From Opitutia bacterium (GTDB lineage: Bacteria; Verrucomicrobiota; Verrucomicrobiia; Opitutales; Coraliomargaritaceae): a stretch of 14,958 bases of DNA. Positions 8,707 to 14,958 of this stretch are shown piece by piece. The translations under genes were made by a program, and so were the position numbers. Positions within the stretch are counted from its first letter, which is position 1. Every line of letters begins with the position of its first letter. The notes below the pieces were generated by a model. It made no database searches. It saw nothing but the letters and a program-made list of their open reading frames with translations, and had not been told where the DNA came from. Location of the stretch: contig JABJQI010000223.1 of the NCBI GenBank assembly GCA_018663485.1, positions 1 to 14,958 on the forward strand, in the 5' to 3' direction.

Positions 8707-9717
8707 TTAAAAAAGAAAGCCGAGCTGTGACAGGCCAGAAATGGAGAGAATCGCAACGTAAAGGAAAAGCAAGAACACACCCTCACGACGGGTGACGATA
8801 TGTCCGCTCTTAAAGATCCATACCAGCAGCACTGAAAGTAGCACAAGTGCGGGGAACTCGATCAACAGCAATTCATCATGTACATCCATACCAGCAAAAG
8901 CAGACACACCGCCACCGATCAAAAGCATATTAAACAAATTGGAGCCAACGATATTACCAGCACACAGATCGCCATGCCCAGCACGCACCGCCGCAATCGA
9001 AGCGGCCAACTCTGGCAAACTCGTGCCAATCGCTACGATCGAGAGTCCGATAAACAGATCGCTGATGCCCATCCGAGTCGCAATCTCGACGCTACACCCA
9101 ACTAGAAAGTCCGCGCCCAAAGCCAACGCTCCAGCACCCAGCGCAACAATCAACAAAGCCTTGCCCGTTGATTTATACTCAAGCTGCTCAGTGCCTTCGA
9201 CGAATTCATCGGTAACTGCTTGAGAGTCCTGCTGATTGGCACCACGCACCATATAAACTAGATAGGCCACTGTCAGCGCGAGCAACAACATGCCTTCAAA
9301 GCGATGAAACCCACCGCCAAGCGCAAACGTAGCAAATAACAGCGTGACTAAAATTAGTATAGGCACCTCACGACGTATCAGCCGTAGATTGATCTGTAGG
9401 GGTGATATAATCGCCGCAACACCTAAAATCAGACCGATATTGGCAATATTACTACCGAGGATATTCCCCAATGCGATGCCCGGATTTTCCTTTGCGGCCA
9501 TTAGCGAGGTCGCCATTTCTGGCATCGAGGTCGCAATCGACACTACTGTCAGGCCTATGACCACTGGATTGATTTTCAAATTGCTCGAAATCGCCACAGC
9601 GCCATGAGTCAACCAATCGCCCCCCAAAGCCAGCGTGACAAACCCCACCAGCATAACAGCTAAAAGAGCCAATAATGGATAATCTGGATACGGAAGACTG
9701 ATAAGTGCTAGTGTCAT
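8707..9717 (-). CDS. CaCA-family Na+(H+)/Ca2+ antiporter, YrbG-like
   Basis: A 336-residue inner-membrane cation/Ca2+ exchanger made of two inverted halves. The first alpha repeat reads I-A-T-S-M-P-E-M (61-68) with G-S-N-I-A-N (88-93); the second reads I-G-T-S-L-P-E-L (230-237) with G-S-N-L-F-N (258-263). Glu67 and Glu236 are the expected ion-binding acids. The first repeat has A-T-S where G-T-S is usual. About ten hydrophobic segments are visible, with an acidic loop near residues 164-180 separating the halves. This fits the bacterial YrbG type; ion specificity (Na+ or H+ exchanged for Ca2+) cannot be read from sequence. It is the first gene of a probable two-gene unit with gpmI, divergent from ileS over a 152-base spacer. 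The ATG at 9717 lacks a good Shine-Dalgarno. Confidence 0.92.
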   Translation of the reverse strand: MTLALISLPYPDYPLLALLAVMLVGFVTLALGGDWLTHGAVAISSNLKINPVVIGLTVVSIATSMPEMATSLMAAKENPGIALGNILGSNIANIGLILGVAAIISPLQINLRLIRREVPILILVTLLFATFALGGGFHRFEGMLLLALTVAYLVYMVRGANQQDSQAVTDEFVEGTEQLEYKSTGKALLIVALGAGALALGADFLVGCSVEIATRMGISDLFIGLSIVAIGTSLPELAASIAAVRAGHGDLCAGNIVGSNLFNMLLIGGGVSAFAGMDVHDELLLIEFPALVLLSVLLVWIFKSGHIVTRREGVFLLFLYVAILSISGLSQLGFLF

Positions 9718-9743
9718 TGGATTTTAAAAGAAAGGCTCTGCCG

Positions 9744-9761
9744 TTGCCTCATCGAGGGCAA
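9744..9761. repeat. Imperfect inverted repeat in the antiporter/ileS spacer
   Basis: TTGCC-TC at 9744-9750 faces GA-G-GGCAA at 9754-9761, with one unpaired G. It lies just upstream of the minus-strand antiporter start and could be part of its leader or an operator. There is nothing beyond the symmetry to support a role. Confidence 0.25.
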
Positions 9762-9807
9762 TCTTGCTAGCGTGAATACTAAACATCTGCGAGAAAAATC
9801 TGTGAGC

Positions 9808-9824
9808 TTGACTTGAGAAGTCAA
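9808..9824. promoter_or_regulatory. Perfect 17-base inverted repeat overlapping a -35-like box upstream of ileS
   Basis: TTGACTT (9808-9814) and AAGTCAA (9818-9824) flank GAG. The left arm begins with TTGACT, close to a -35 hexamer, but no good -10 box follows at 16-18 bases. It is centred 54 bases before the ileS ATG. Operator or promoter-associated symmetry is the likeliest reading. Confidence 0.35.
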
Positions 9825-9869
9825 AAAAACACACTGCGCCGTTTTTACATGGCCCTCGGTACCTAAATC

Positions 9870-12698
9870 ATGGCTCTAGACCTCAAAAATACGCTCAACC
9901 TTCCAGAAACCGCTTTTCCAATGCGCGGGAACCTCGTAGAACGCGAACCCGCTCGTATTGAGCACTGGGAAAAACTCGATCTTTACGGCAAGATCCAAGC
10001 GAAAAATGCCACAGGCCCAAGCTTCATTTTACACGACGGTCCACCGTTTACCAATGGTGATCTGCACCTTGGGCACGCTCTCAATAAAACGTTGAAGGAC
10101 ACCATCTTACGCTTCAAGTGGATGCAGGGATTCAACGCTCCATACATTCCAGGTTGGGACAGTCATGGCCTACCGATAGAGCACAAAGTCTCACGTGAGT
10201 TGCAAGAGACCGGCCGCACCGACTACACAGCACTCGAAGTGCGTGAAGCTTGCGCCAAATTTGCCGACAAATACCGTCGAAGCCAGCGCGAACAGTTCAA
10301 ACGCCTCGGAGTTTTGGCTGATTGGGACAATGAATATTGGACCATCCACCCAGATTACGAAGCGGCTGAACTCGAAACTTTCGCTAGTTTCGTTGAAAAA
10401 AATATCGTTTACCGCAGTAAGAAGCCCGTCTACTGGTCCATCCCTTGCGCGACCGCTCTAGCCGAAGCCGAGATCGAATACCGTGACCACAAAAGCGTTT
10501 CGATTTATGTAAAACTCGGTCTCTCTACTGAAGCACTCAAGGCACTCGCAATCGAAGAGCCTGCGTCCGTACTGATCTGGACGACCACTGCATGGACCTT
10601 GCCTGCCAACATGGCAGTCTCCGTAAATCCTAAGATCGAATACAGCGCCATCAAAACCAGCAACCAAGGCACGATTATCGTCGCCACGGCGCTGCGCAAT
10701 GCAGTCATCGAAGCCTGCAAACTAGAAGATGCCGAAACGATCAATACTTTCCTCGGCACCGCGATGGAGAGGCTCGAAGCGCGTCACCCGTTCATAGACC
10801 GCGCCAGCCCGATCTTACTCGCCGACTACGTCACCACTGAAAGTGGCACCGGTTGTGTGCACACCGCGCCTGGCCATGGCCAAGATGACTACATTACTGG
10901 TATTAACAACGGCATCGAAGTGTATTGCCCGCTTGATGACAACGGTTGCTACATCGACGATGGCCAAGTTCCCGCCGAACTGGTCGGCCTTTCTGTGCTC
11001 GAAGACGGCAAGATCAGCGAAGCCAACCGTGGCGTCCTAAAGATTACCGCTCAAAACGGCTCACTGATTGCCAAAAAAACCATCACCCACAGCTACCCGC
11101 ATTGCTGGCGCTCCAAGACTCCTGTCATTTTCCGCGCCATGGATCAATGGTTTATTGCGCTCGATAAGGGTGGCGATCGTAAGAGCGCACTTAACGCACT
11201 CAAGGATGTGAACTTCATCCCTGCTTGGGGCGAGAAACGTATCCGCGCTGCAGTTGAAAACCGCCCAGACTGGTGTATCAGCCGCCAGCGTACATGGGGC
11301 GTGCCAATTCCTGCCTTTTACAATGAAGACGGCGATACATTTATCGACGCCGATGTCATTCGTGCCATCGCGAAAAAAGTCGCGGTTAGCGGCACCAATA
11401 TTTGGTTTGAGCAAACTGCTGCAGAACTGCTTGAAGGCATCTCCTTGCCAGAAGCTTGGCCGACTGCGGATCAGCTTAAATCTGGCACAGACACACTCGA
11501 CGTCTGGATCGATTCTGGTACCAGCCACCGCGCAGTGCTTCAAAGACGAGGCAACCTGAGCTGGCCTGCAGACCTCTACCTCGAAGGCAGCGATCAACAC
11601 CGTGGCTGGTTTCAAAGCTCACTCTGGACGTCTATCATCACCGACAAAGCTGCACCATACAAGACCCTGCTGACTCACGGTTTTGTCGTGAAGGAAGACG
11701 GCACTAAGCTCTCCAAGAGCGACGGTGCAGCACGCCCATTACCGGAATGGATTCAGAGCTATGGCGCAGACGTCGTGCGCCTCTGGATCTGTTCGCAGGA
11801 TTACCGTAATGATGTACCTGTATCAGATAAGATCGTGCGCAATGTTTCGAACAGCTATCGTAATATGCGCAACACTTTGCGCTTCCAGATCAGCAACCTT
11901 TCCGACTTTGACGCAGCTATCAATGCGGTGCCACTCGCTAACCTCAACGCTATCGACAAGTGGGCGCTCAACGAGCTCGCACAACTCGTGCGCAAAGTTA
12001 CTGAAGCTTACCAAGCCTACGAATTCCACCGTGCATTCAAGGACATCATTGACCCCTTCTGCGCGAATGTGCTTTCGGCCACTTACCATGACATCCTCAA
12101 GGATCGTCTTTACACCTGTGCACCGAATGATCCACTCCGCCGCTCTTCACAGACAGCGATCAGCATCATCTTCAGCGTATTCACACGTCTAGTCGCACCA
12201 TTGATCCCGCATACAGCGGATGAGGCATGGAGCTATGCGCAAAATGACACCGACTTCACCGACAAACCGATCGCACTAAGCGACTGGCCGTATGTAGACA
12301 ACGCATGGGATCAACCAGAATTAGCCGCCGACATCAGCGCCCTGCGCACATTTCTCTCCGAAAAGCTTAACGATAGTCTCGAACAACTGCGCCAAGATAA
12401 AGCCATCGGACAGAGTCTCGACGCGAAGGCAACGATCACTGGTTCCCCCTGTGATCCAGAATTCGCTCGCCTCAAACATTATGAGTCCGATCTACCTGAA
12501 CTCTTTATTCTTTCTCAGGTCACTGTGACCGAAGATACAACTGCCTCTAAGCTCAGCATCGAAGTCGCGCATGCCGATGGCGTGCGCTGCCCACGCAGTT
12601 GGCGCTGGGTGCCTGCACTCGTCGAAACCAATGAGTGGGGCTTCGTCTCACCACGTTGCGCCGAGGCACTCAAACAAATTTCAAAGTCCAACAAATAA
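9870..12698 (+). CDS. ileS: Isoleucyl-tRNA synthetase
   Basis: A 942-residue cytoplasmic class I enzyme that charges tRNA-Ile and edits misactivated valine. Visible features are HLGH (66-69, the HIGH signature), G-W-D-S-H-G-L-P-I-E-H (Rossmann core), W-T-T-T-A-W-T-L-P-A-N and G-T-G-C-V-H-T-A-P-G-H-G of the editing domain, and K-L-S-K-S (613-617, the KMSKS loop). Length and layout match the bacterial type related to E. coli. The C-terminal zinc knuckle, normally two CxxC pairs, is half eroded: C907-P-R-S910 and S927-P-R-C930, two Cys and two Ser, while the surrounding R-x-W pattern is kept. The ATG at 9870 is the family start, with no Shine-Dalgarno. The gene leads a cluster with the DksA-like gene 18 bases downstream. 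Confidence 0.97.
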   Translation: MALDLKNTLNLPETAFPMRGNLVEREPARIEHWEKLDLYGKIQAKNATGPSFILHDGPPFTNGDLHLGHALNKTLKDTILRFKWMQGFNAPYIPGWDSHGLPIEHKVSRELQETGRTDYTALEVREACAKFADKYRRSQREQFKRLGVLADWDNEYWTIHPDYEAAELETFASFVEKNIVYRSKKPVYWSIPCATALAEAEIEYRDHKSVSIYVKLGLSTEALKALAIEEPASVLIWTTTAWTLPANMAVSVNPKIEYSAIKTSNQGTIIVATALRNAVIEACKLEDAETINTFLGTAMERLEARHPFIDRASPILLADYVTTESGTGCVHTAPGHGQDDYITGINNGIEVYCPLDDNGCYIDDGQVPAELVGLSVLEDGKISEANRGVLKITAQNGSLIAKKTITHSYPHCWRSKTPVIFRAMDQWFIALDKGGDRKSALNALKDVNFIPAWGEKRIRAAVENRPDWCISRQRTWGVPIPAFYNEDGDTFIDADVIRAIAKKVAVSGTNIWFEQTAAELLEGISLPEAWPTADQLKSGTDTLDVWIDSGTSHRAVLQRRGNLSWPADLYLEGSDQHRGWFQSSLWTSIITDKAAPYKTLLTHGFVVKEDGTKLSKSDGAARPLPEWIQSYGADVVRLWICSQDYRNDVPVSDKIVRNVSNSYRNMRNTLRFQISNLSDFDAAINAVPLANLNAIDKWALNELAQLVRKVTEAYQAYEFHRAFKDIIDPFCANVLSATYHDILKDRLYTCAPNDPLRRSSQTAISIIFSVFTRLVAPLIPHTADEAWSYAQNDTDFTDKPIALSDWPYVDNAWDQPELAADISALRTFLSEKLNDSLEQLRQDKAIGQSLDAKATITGSPCDPEFARLKHYESDLPELFILSQVTVTEDTTASKLSIEVAHADGVRCPRSWRWVPALVETNEWGFVSPRCAEALKQISKSNK

Positions 12699-12716
12699 CA
12701 CCCTACTATTGTACCA

Positions 12717-13670
12717 ATGACTATCAAAAAGACCAAGGCACCCGCGGCTAAAAAAGCTGAAACTAAAAAAGCCGCCAAAAAGGCTGCGGTAAGAAAATCT
12801 ACCACTAAGAAAGTCGTAAAAAAATCTGCAACTAAGAAAGTTGCGAAAAAGGCTCCAGCTAAAAAATCTGCTGCTAAAAAAGTTGCGAAAAAGACTGCAG
12901 CTAAAAAATCTGTAACCAAGGAAATCACGAACTCTATTCCTTTAGTAAAGAACCCGTCCGTCGCTCGCGAAGGTGGAGCCACTAGCAAAAAAGCTACACC
13001 GATCGCGTTCTCTTTCGATGACGTCGAAGCACTCGTTGCGACTCGTAAGAAGTCAAATAAATCGGCATCCGAAGAGACGACAGCGAAGAAGAAAGACGTG
13101 CCTGTTAAAAAGAAGACCATCGTTGTCGATAAGCCAGTTGAAAAGCGTGTGCTCGGCGCTGCCTCACTAGCAGATATTCTAGGGTTCAACCCAGCAGAGA
13201 AGAAAAAGGTCACTTCACTTGAAGGTGAATCAATTCCTAAAAAGTGGAAGAAATATTACAAGCTCCTGCTTGATCTGCGCCAACACGTCAGTGATGAAAT
13301 CGACCTCCACACATCGGACACACTGCAACACGCATCCCGCGATGAAGGGGACCGAAAACTCGAATCCGACGCCGGCACCGATGCTTTTGACCGCGACTTT
13401 GCACTCAGCCTCGTATCAAGTGAGCAAGAGGCCCTCAACGAAGTCGAAGAAGCGATTATTCGCATCAAAGATGGCACCTATGGTGTCTGCGAAGTCACAG
13501 GTAAAACAATCAGTAAAGAACGCCTCACAGCCGTGCCCTTTGCTCGCTACTCAATCGAAGGCCAAGCTGAATTCGAGAAGAATCAACGCCGCAAGATCGA
13601 ACGTAATGCAGGTGGACTTTTTGCAGACAGTGCCGATGCTCCGAAGATCACATCGGACGATGAAGATTAA
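12717..13670 (+). CDS. TraR/DksA-like protein with histone H1-like Lys/Ala-rich tail
   Basis: A 317-residue protein in two parts. Residues 1-68 are nearly all Lys and Ala with Thr, Ser and Val (K-K-V-A-K-K type repeats), like histone H1 C-termini and bacterial AlgP/Hc1-like proteins. A charged linker with further Lys clusters reaches about 170. Residues 175-300 form a DksA/TraR domain: a helical pair with an acidic turn (S-D-A-G-T-D-A-F-D-R-D, 217-227), then the zinc-finger region G-V-C-E-V-T-G-K and R-Y-S-I-E-G-Q. Only C258 of the four cysteines remains; the others are T261, S279 and G282, so zinc binding is unlikely. DksA proteins enter the secondary channel of RNA polymerase and tune initiation; the tail suggests DNA or RNA binding. 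The end is acidic (S-D-D-E-D). The gene sits between ileS and lspA, as ylyA does in B. subtilis. It has no Shine-Dalgarno. Confidence 0.88.
   Translation: MTIKKTKAPAAKKAETKKAAKKAAVRKSTTKKVVKKSATKKVAKKAPAKKSAAKKVAKKTAAKKSVTKEITNSIPLVKNPSVAREGGATSKKATPIAFSFDDVEALVATRKKSNKSASEETTAKKKDVPVKKKTIVVDKPVEKRVLGAASLADILGFNPAEKKKVTSLEGESIPKKWKKYYKLLLDLRQHVSDEIDLHTSDTLQHASRDEGDRKLESDAGTDAFDRDFALSLVSSEQEALNEVEEAIIRIKDGTYGVCEVTGKTISKERLTAVPFARYSIEGQAEFEKNQRRKIERNAGGLFADSADAPKITSDDED
12839..12922 (+). repeat. 42-base imperfect direct repeat in the Lys/Ala-rich tail
   Basis: Two neighbouring copies 42 bases apart (the TTGCGAAAAAG core at 12841 and 12883) encode K-V-A-K-K-A-P-A-K-K-S-A-A-K and K-V-A-K-K-T-A-A-K-K-S-V-T-K. 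It is an in-frame duplication, so the tail likely grew by slippage or unequal exchange. Confidence 0.75.
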
Positions 13671-13743
13671 ATGCACGACAGAGGCTCCTCTAAGACTACC
13701 AACAATGTAGTTTGATACGCTAACCTTAAGTCAGAAACGTATT

Positions 13744-13749
13744 AAAGGA
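13744..13749 (+). promoter_or_regulatory. Shine-Dalgarno AAAGGA before the 20-codon ORF
   Basis: AAAGGA lies five bases before the ATG at 13755. A perfect TATAAT (13751-13756) overlaps that ATG. If it served as a -10 box, transcripts would start after the small ORF and read lspA alone, but no matching -35 is seen at the right distance. Confidence 0.45.
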
Positions 13750-13754
13750 TTATA

Positions 13755-13817
13755 ATGGTTCAAGACCAGTCACTCCAGATTTTAACGAGCGAATTTACCC
13801 CGCGTATTCCTGAATGA
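13755..13817 (+). CDS. Putative 20-residue leader peptide overlapping lspA
   Basis: A short reading frame, M-V-Q-D-Q-S-L-Q-I-L then T-S-E-F-T-P-R-I-P-E, that stops with TGA in an ATGA overlap with the lspA start. It has one of the few good Shine-Dalgarno sequences in the window (AAAGGA, spacing five), whereas lspA has none of its own. This is the layout of translational coupling: ribosomes ending on the small frame could restart on lspA. There is no run of one amino acid as in attenuation leaders, and no signal or membrane segment. It may be a leader, a real microprotein, or coincidence. Confidence 0.4.
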   Translation: MVQDQSLQILTSEFTPRIPE

Positions 13818-14380
13818 CAGACCAGCTCCATTCCACGTCAAACCCTAACACTTTGAGCACTTCCTACAAGCGCTTAGTGATTACTGCGCTGATCGTGTTT
13901 GCGCTCGATCAGCTCACCAAAATATGGATTTTCAACACAATGGCGTTGGACAGCTATTTTTATCCGCACGATGCCGATGTAATAGAAGTAATCAAAAACT
14001 TTTTTTACATCGTACATATTGGTAACGAAGGCGCGGCCTGGGGAATGTTCTCAGGACACGGTGAGATTCTCGCTCTCTTCGCTTTGATTGTACTTTCTGC
14101 AATTTACAGATTTCGCCACACACTTGAGCTTCACCGTAACACGATGCAACTCGCGTTTGGCTTACTAATCGGCGGCGTACTCGGCAACCTCGTTGATCGT
14201 CTAGTGCACGGACATGTCATCGACTTCCTAGATTTCCATTTAGGGTTCACCCTTCCTTGGGTGTTGCCGACTGGTCGCTATCCAGCGTTTAACGTAGCAG
14301 ACTGTGGTATCGTGATCGGAGTATTCACCTACATTACCTTAAGTTTTTTTCAGACTGAAGTTTCTGATGGTGAATCGTAG
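13814..14380 (+). CDS. lspA: Lipoprotein signal peptidase (signal peptidase II)
   Basis: This inner-membrane aspartyl protease removes signal peptides from prolipoproteins after lipid attachment to the Cys; the putative lipoprotein at 3432-3914 would be one substrate. The 188-residue product has four hydrophobic segments and the conserved boxes: F-A-L-D-Q-L-T-K (Asp32), N-E-G-A-A-W-G-M-F (71-79, usually N-x-G-A-A-F-G), G-N-L-V-D-R (Asn125, Asp128) and F-N-V-A-D (Asn160, Asp163). Asp128 and Asp163 correspond to the catalytic pair. A 20-residue polar N-terminal extension precedes the first membrane segment, somewhat long for the family. The ATG at 13814 overlaps the stop of a 20-codon ORF. No clear terminator follows. 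Confidence 0.96.
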   Translation: MTDQLHSTSNPNTLSTSYKRLVITALIVFALDQLTKIWIFNTMALDSYFYPHDADVIEVIKNFFYIVHIGNEGAAWGMFSGHGEILALFALIVLSAIYRFRHTLELHRNTMQLAFGLLIGGVLGNLVDRLVHGHVIDFLDFHLGFTLPWVLPTGRYPAFNVADCGIVIGVFTYITLSFFQTEVSDGES

Positions 14381-14852
14381 ATGACTAACAATAAGGACCG
14401 TTTTTTAATATACGCTAGATTATATGCTATTAAACTTGTGGCGAGTCTGTCACCGAACGGTTTAGTTTAACCGCTTCGGACAACACCAATCCCACCGATA
14501 CACTATCGAAGGTAAACGCCTGTACGACTGGGCTATCGACCCAGTGGTTATGGCATTACAGCACTGTAGCCGTTATCCAGAAATGACATTACGACTTGGG
14601 TATATTAACCTAAGTTTAAGTTATTTTTAATTAAACTCAAACGACCCGAAGATCTATTTTAGCCGTTAAGAATTAAGTATACCGCAAATACTAAAAAGGC
14701 ATTTATGTATCAATTATTAGGCATACGCAAAACGGTACGGCATTAAAAACTAGTACCATAATCTTAAACAGCCCTATAAACGCATAGGACATAATATTGC
14801 ACGCATCACGTGGAATCGAAAACCATTGATGATGTATATTAATAATGAAATC
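14381..14852. other. AT-rich gene-free stretch between lspA and the insertion sequence
   Basis: About 470 bases, visibly richer in A and T than the genes. No convincing gene is present. Three inverted repeats stand out: 14453-14479 (ten pairs with one bulge), 14527-14545 (ACTGGG/CCCAGT around seven bases) and 14557-14568 (TACAG/CTGTA). A frame without a start stays open from 14466 to 14630. It may be decayed DNA next to a mobile element. Confidence 0.5.
14453..14479. repeat. Long hairpin-forming inverted repeat downstream of lspA
   Basis: CCGAA-CGGTT (14453-14462) faces AACCG-C-TTCGG (14469-14479), giving ten base pairs with one bulged C and a six-base loop. It lies 73 bases after the lspA stop. 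There is no T tract on either side, so it is not a standard terminator, though it could stabilise the 3' end of the lspA transcript. Confidence 0.5.
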
Positions 14853-14958
14853 TGAGCCGGTTTGGTAAAGTTGGACAGGTTGCGCCTACTAAATAAAGTA
14901 AAGCAACCAATGAAAAATAGACGTAAATTCACCGCAGATTTCAAAAGCAAAGTAGCGC
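14853..14958 (+). mobile_element. Left end of an IS3-family insertion sequence, truncated by the window
   Basis: The stretch beginning TGAGCCGGTTTGGTAAAG at 14853, containing GTTGGACAGG, resembles the terminal inverted repeat of IS3-family elements of the IS407-like kind, which start with TGA-x-CC and contain a GTGGAC-like block. A transposase OrfA begins 57 bases inside it, the usual distance. The right end and the target duplication are outside the window, so the exact boundary is an estimate. Confidence 0.6.
14910..14958 (+). CDS. IS3-family transposase OrfA, N-terminus only
   Basis: Sixteen codons are visible: M-K-N-R-R-K-F-T-A-D-F-K-S-K-V-A. The R-R-K-F-T-x-x-F-K-x-K-V-A pattern is the hallmark start of OrfA of IS3-family elements, the helix-turn-helix protein that binds the ends and is fused to the OrfB integrase by programmed frameshifting. 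The purine-rich TAAAGTAAAG upstream is a weak ribosome site. Whether the element is intact cannot be judged here. Confidence 0.8.
   Translation, partial: MKNRRKFTADFKSKVA

Noticed and set aside
11061..11615. Long minus-strand frame inside ileS
   Set aside because: Antisense to conserved IleRS coding sequence; no start signal and no domain.
12515..13213. Minus-strand 232-codon frame rich in Phe/Leu/Ala across the ileS end and DksA-like tail
   Set aside because: It is the reverse of the Lys/Ala repeats (AAA/GCN codons read as TTT/NGC), so its membrane-like look is an artefact.
14466..14630. 55-codon open frame containing D-W-A-I-D-P-V-V-M and R-Y-P-E-M
   Set aside because: No start codon context and no family I recognise; kept only as a note on possible decayed coding sequence.

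Overview
The window looks like chromosomal DNA from a Verrucomicrobiota bacterium, most likely the Opitutia/Puniceicoccales side. The best markers are a 53-residue small basic protein of the kind I know from Verrucomicrobia and Chlamydiae (6662-6823), and a TraR/DksA-like protein with a long lysine/alanine-rich tail and most zinc ligands lost, encoded between ileS and lspA. Base composition of the genes is moderate. Shine-Dalgarno sequences are absent in front of most starts. No search could be run, so the lineage is an inference.

Left part, mostly minus strand. 1-532 is the 5' part of mazG, cut by the window edge. 724-2109 is an RhlE-type DEAD-box RNA helicase with a repetitive RGG-like tail and a good terminator directly after it. 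A 650-base gene-poor gap (2110-2760) follows. Then come two divergently transcribed small exported proteins of unknown function: a secreted protein (2761-3255, minus) and a lipoprotein (3432-3914, plus).

Middle part. A minus-strand pair encodes a CLC-type anion transporter, with residues suggesting the fluoride (CLC-F) branch, and phosphatidylserine decarboxylase, with adjacent or overlapping ends. A gap of about 400 bases with weak promoter candidates leads to the small basic protein gene and its strong terminator. Converging on it is a minus-strand pair: a CaCA-family cation/Ca2+ antiporter followed by cofactor-independent phosphoglycerate mutase (gpmI).

Right part, plus strand. ileS, the TraR/DksA-like gene and lspA form a cluster with the same order as ileS-ylyA-lspA in Bacillus subtilis. 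A previously unmarked 20-codon ORF with a good Shine-Dalgarno sequence ends in an ATGA overlap with lspA. Beyond lspA is an AT-rich, gene-free stretch with several inverted repeats. The window ends in the left end of an IS3-family insertion sequence, where the first 16 codons of its transposase OrfA are visible.

Most of the window is housekeeping: RNA handling, phospholipid synthesis, glycolysis, tRNA charging and lipoprotein maturation. I did not find a clear new multi-gene system. The most unusual items are the histone-like tail on the DksA-like protein, the loss of zinc-ligand cysteines in both that protein and the adjacent IleRS, the lspA leader ORF, and the possible fluoride transporter.
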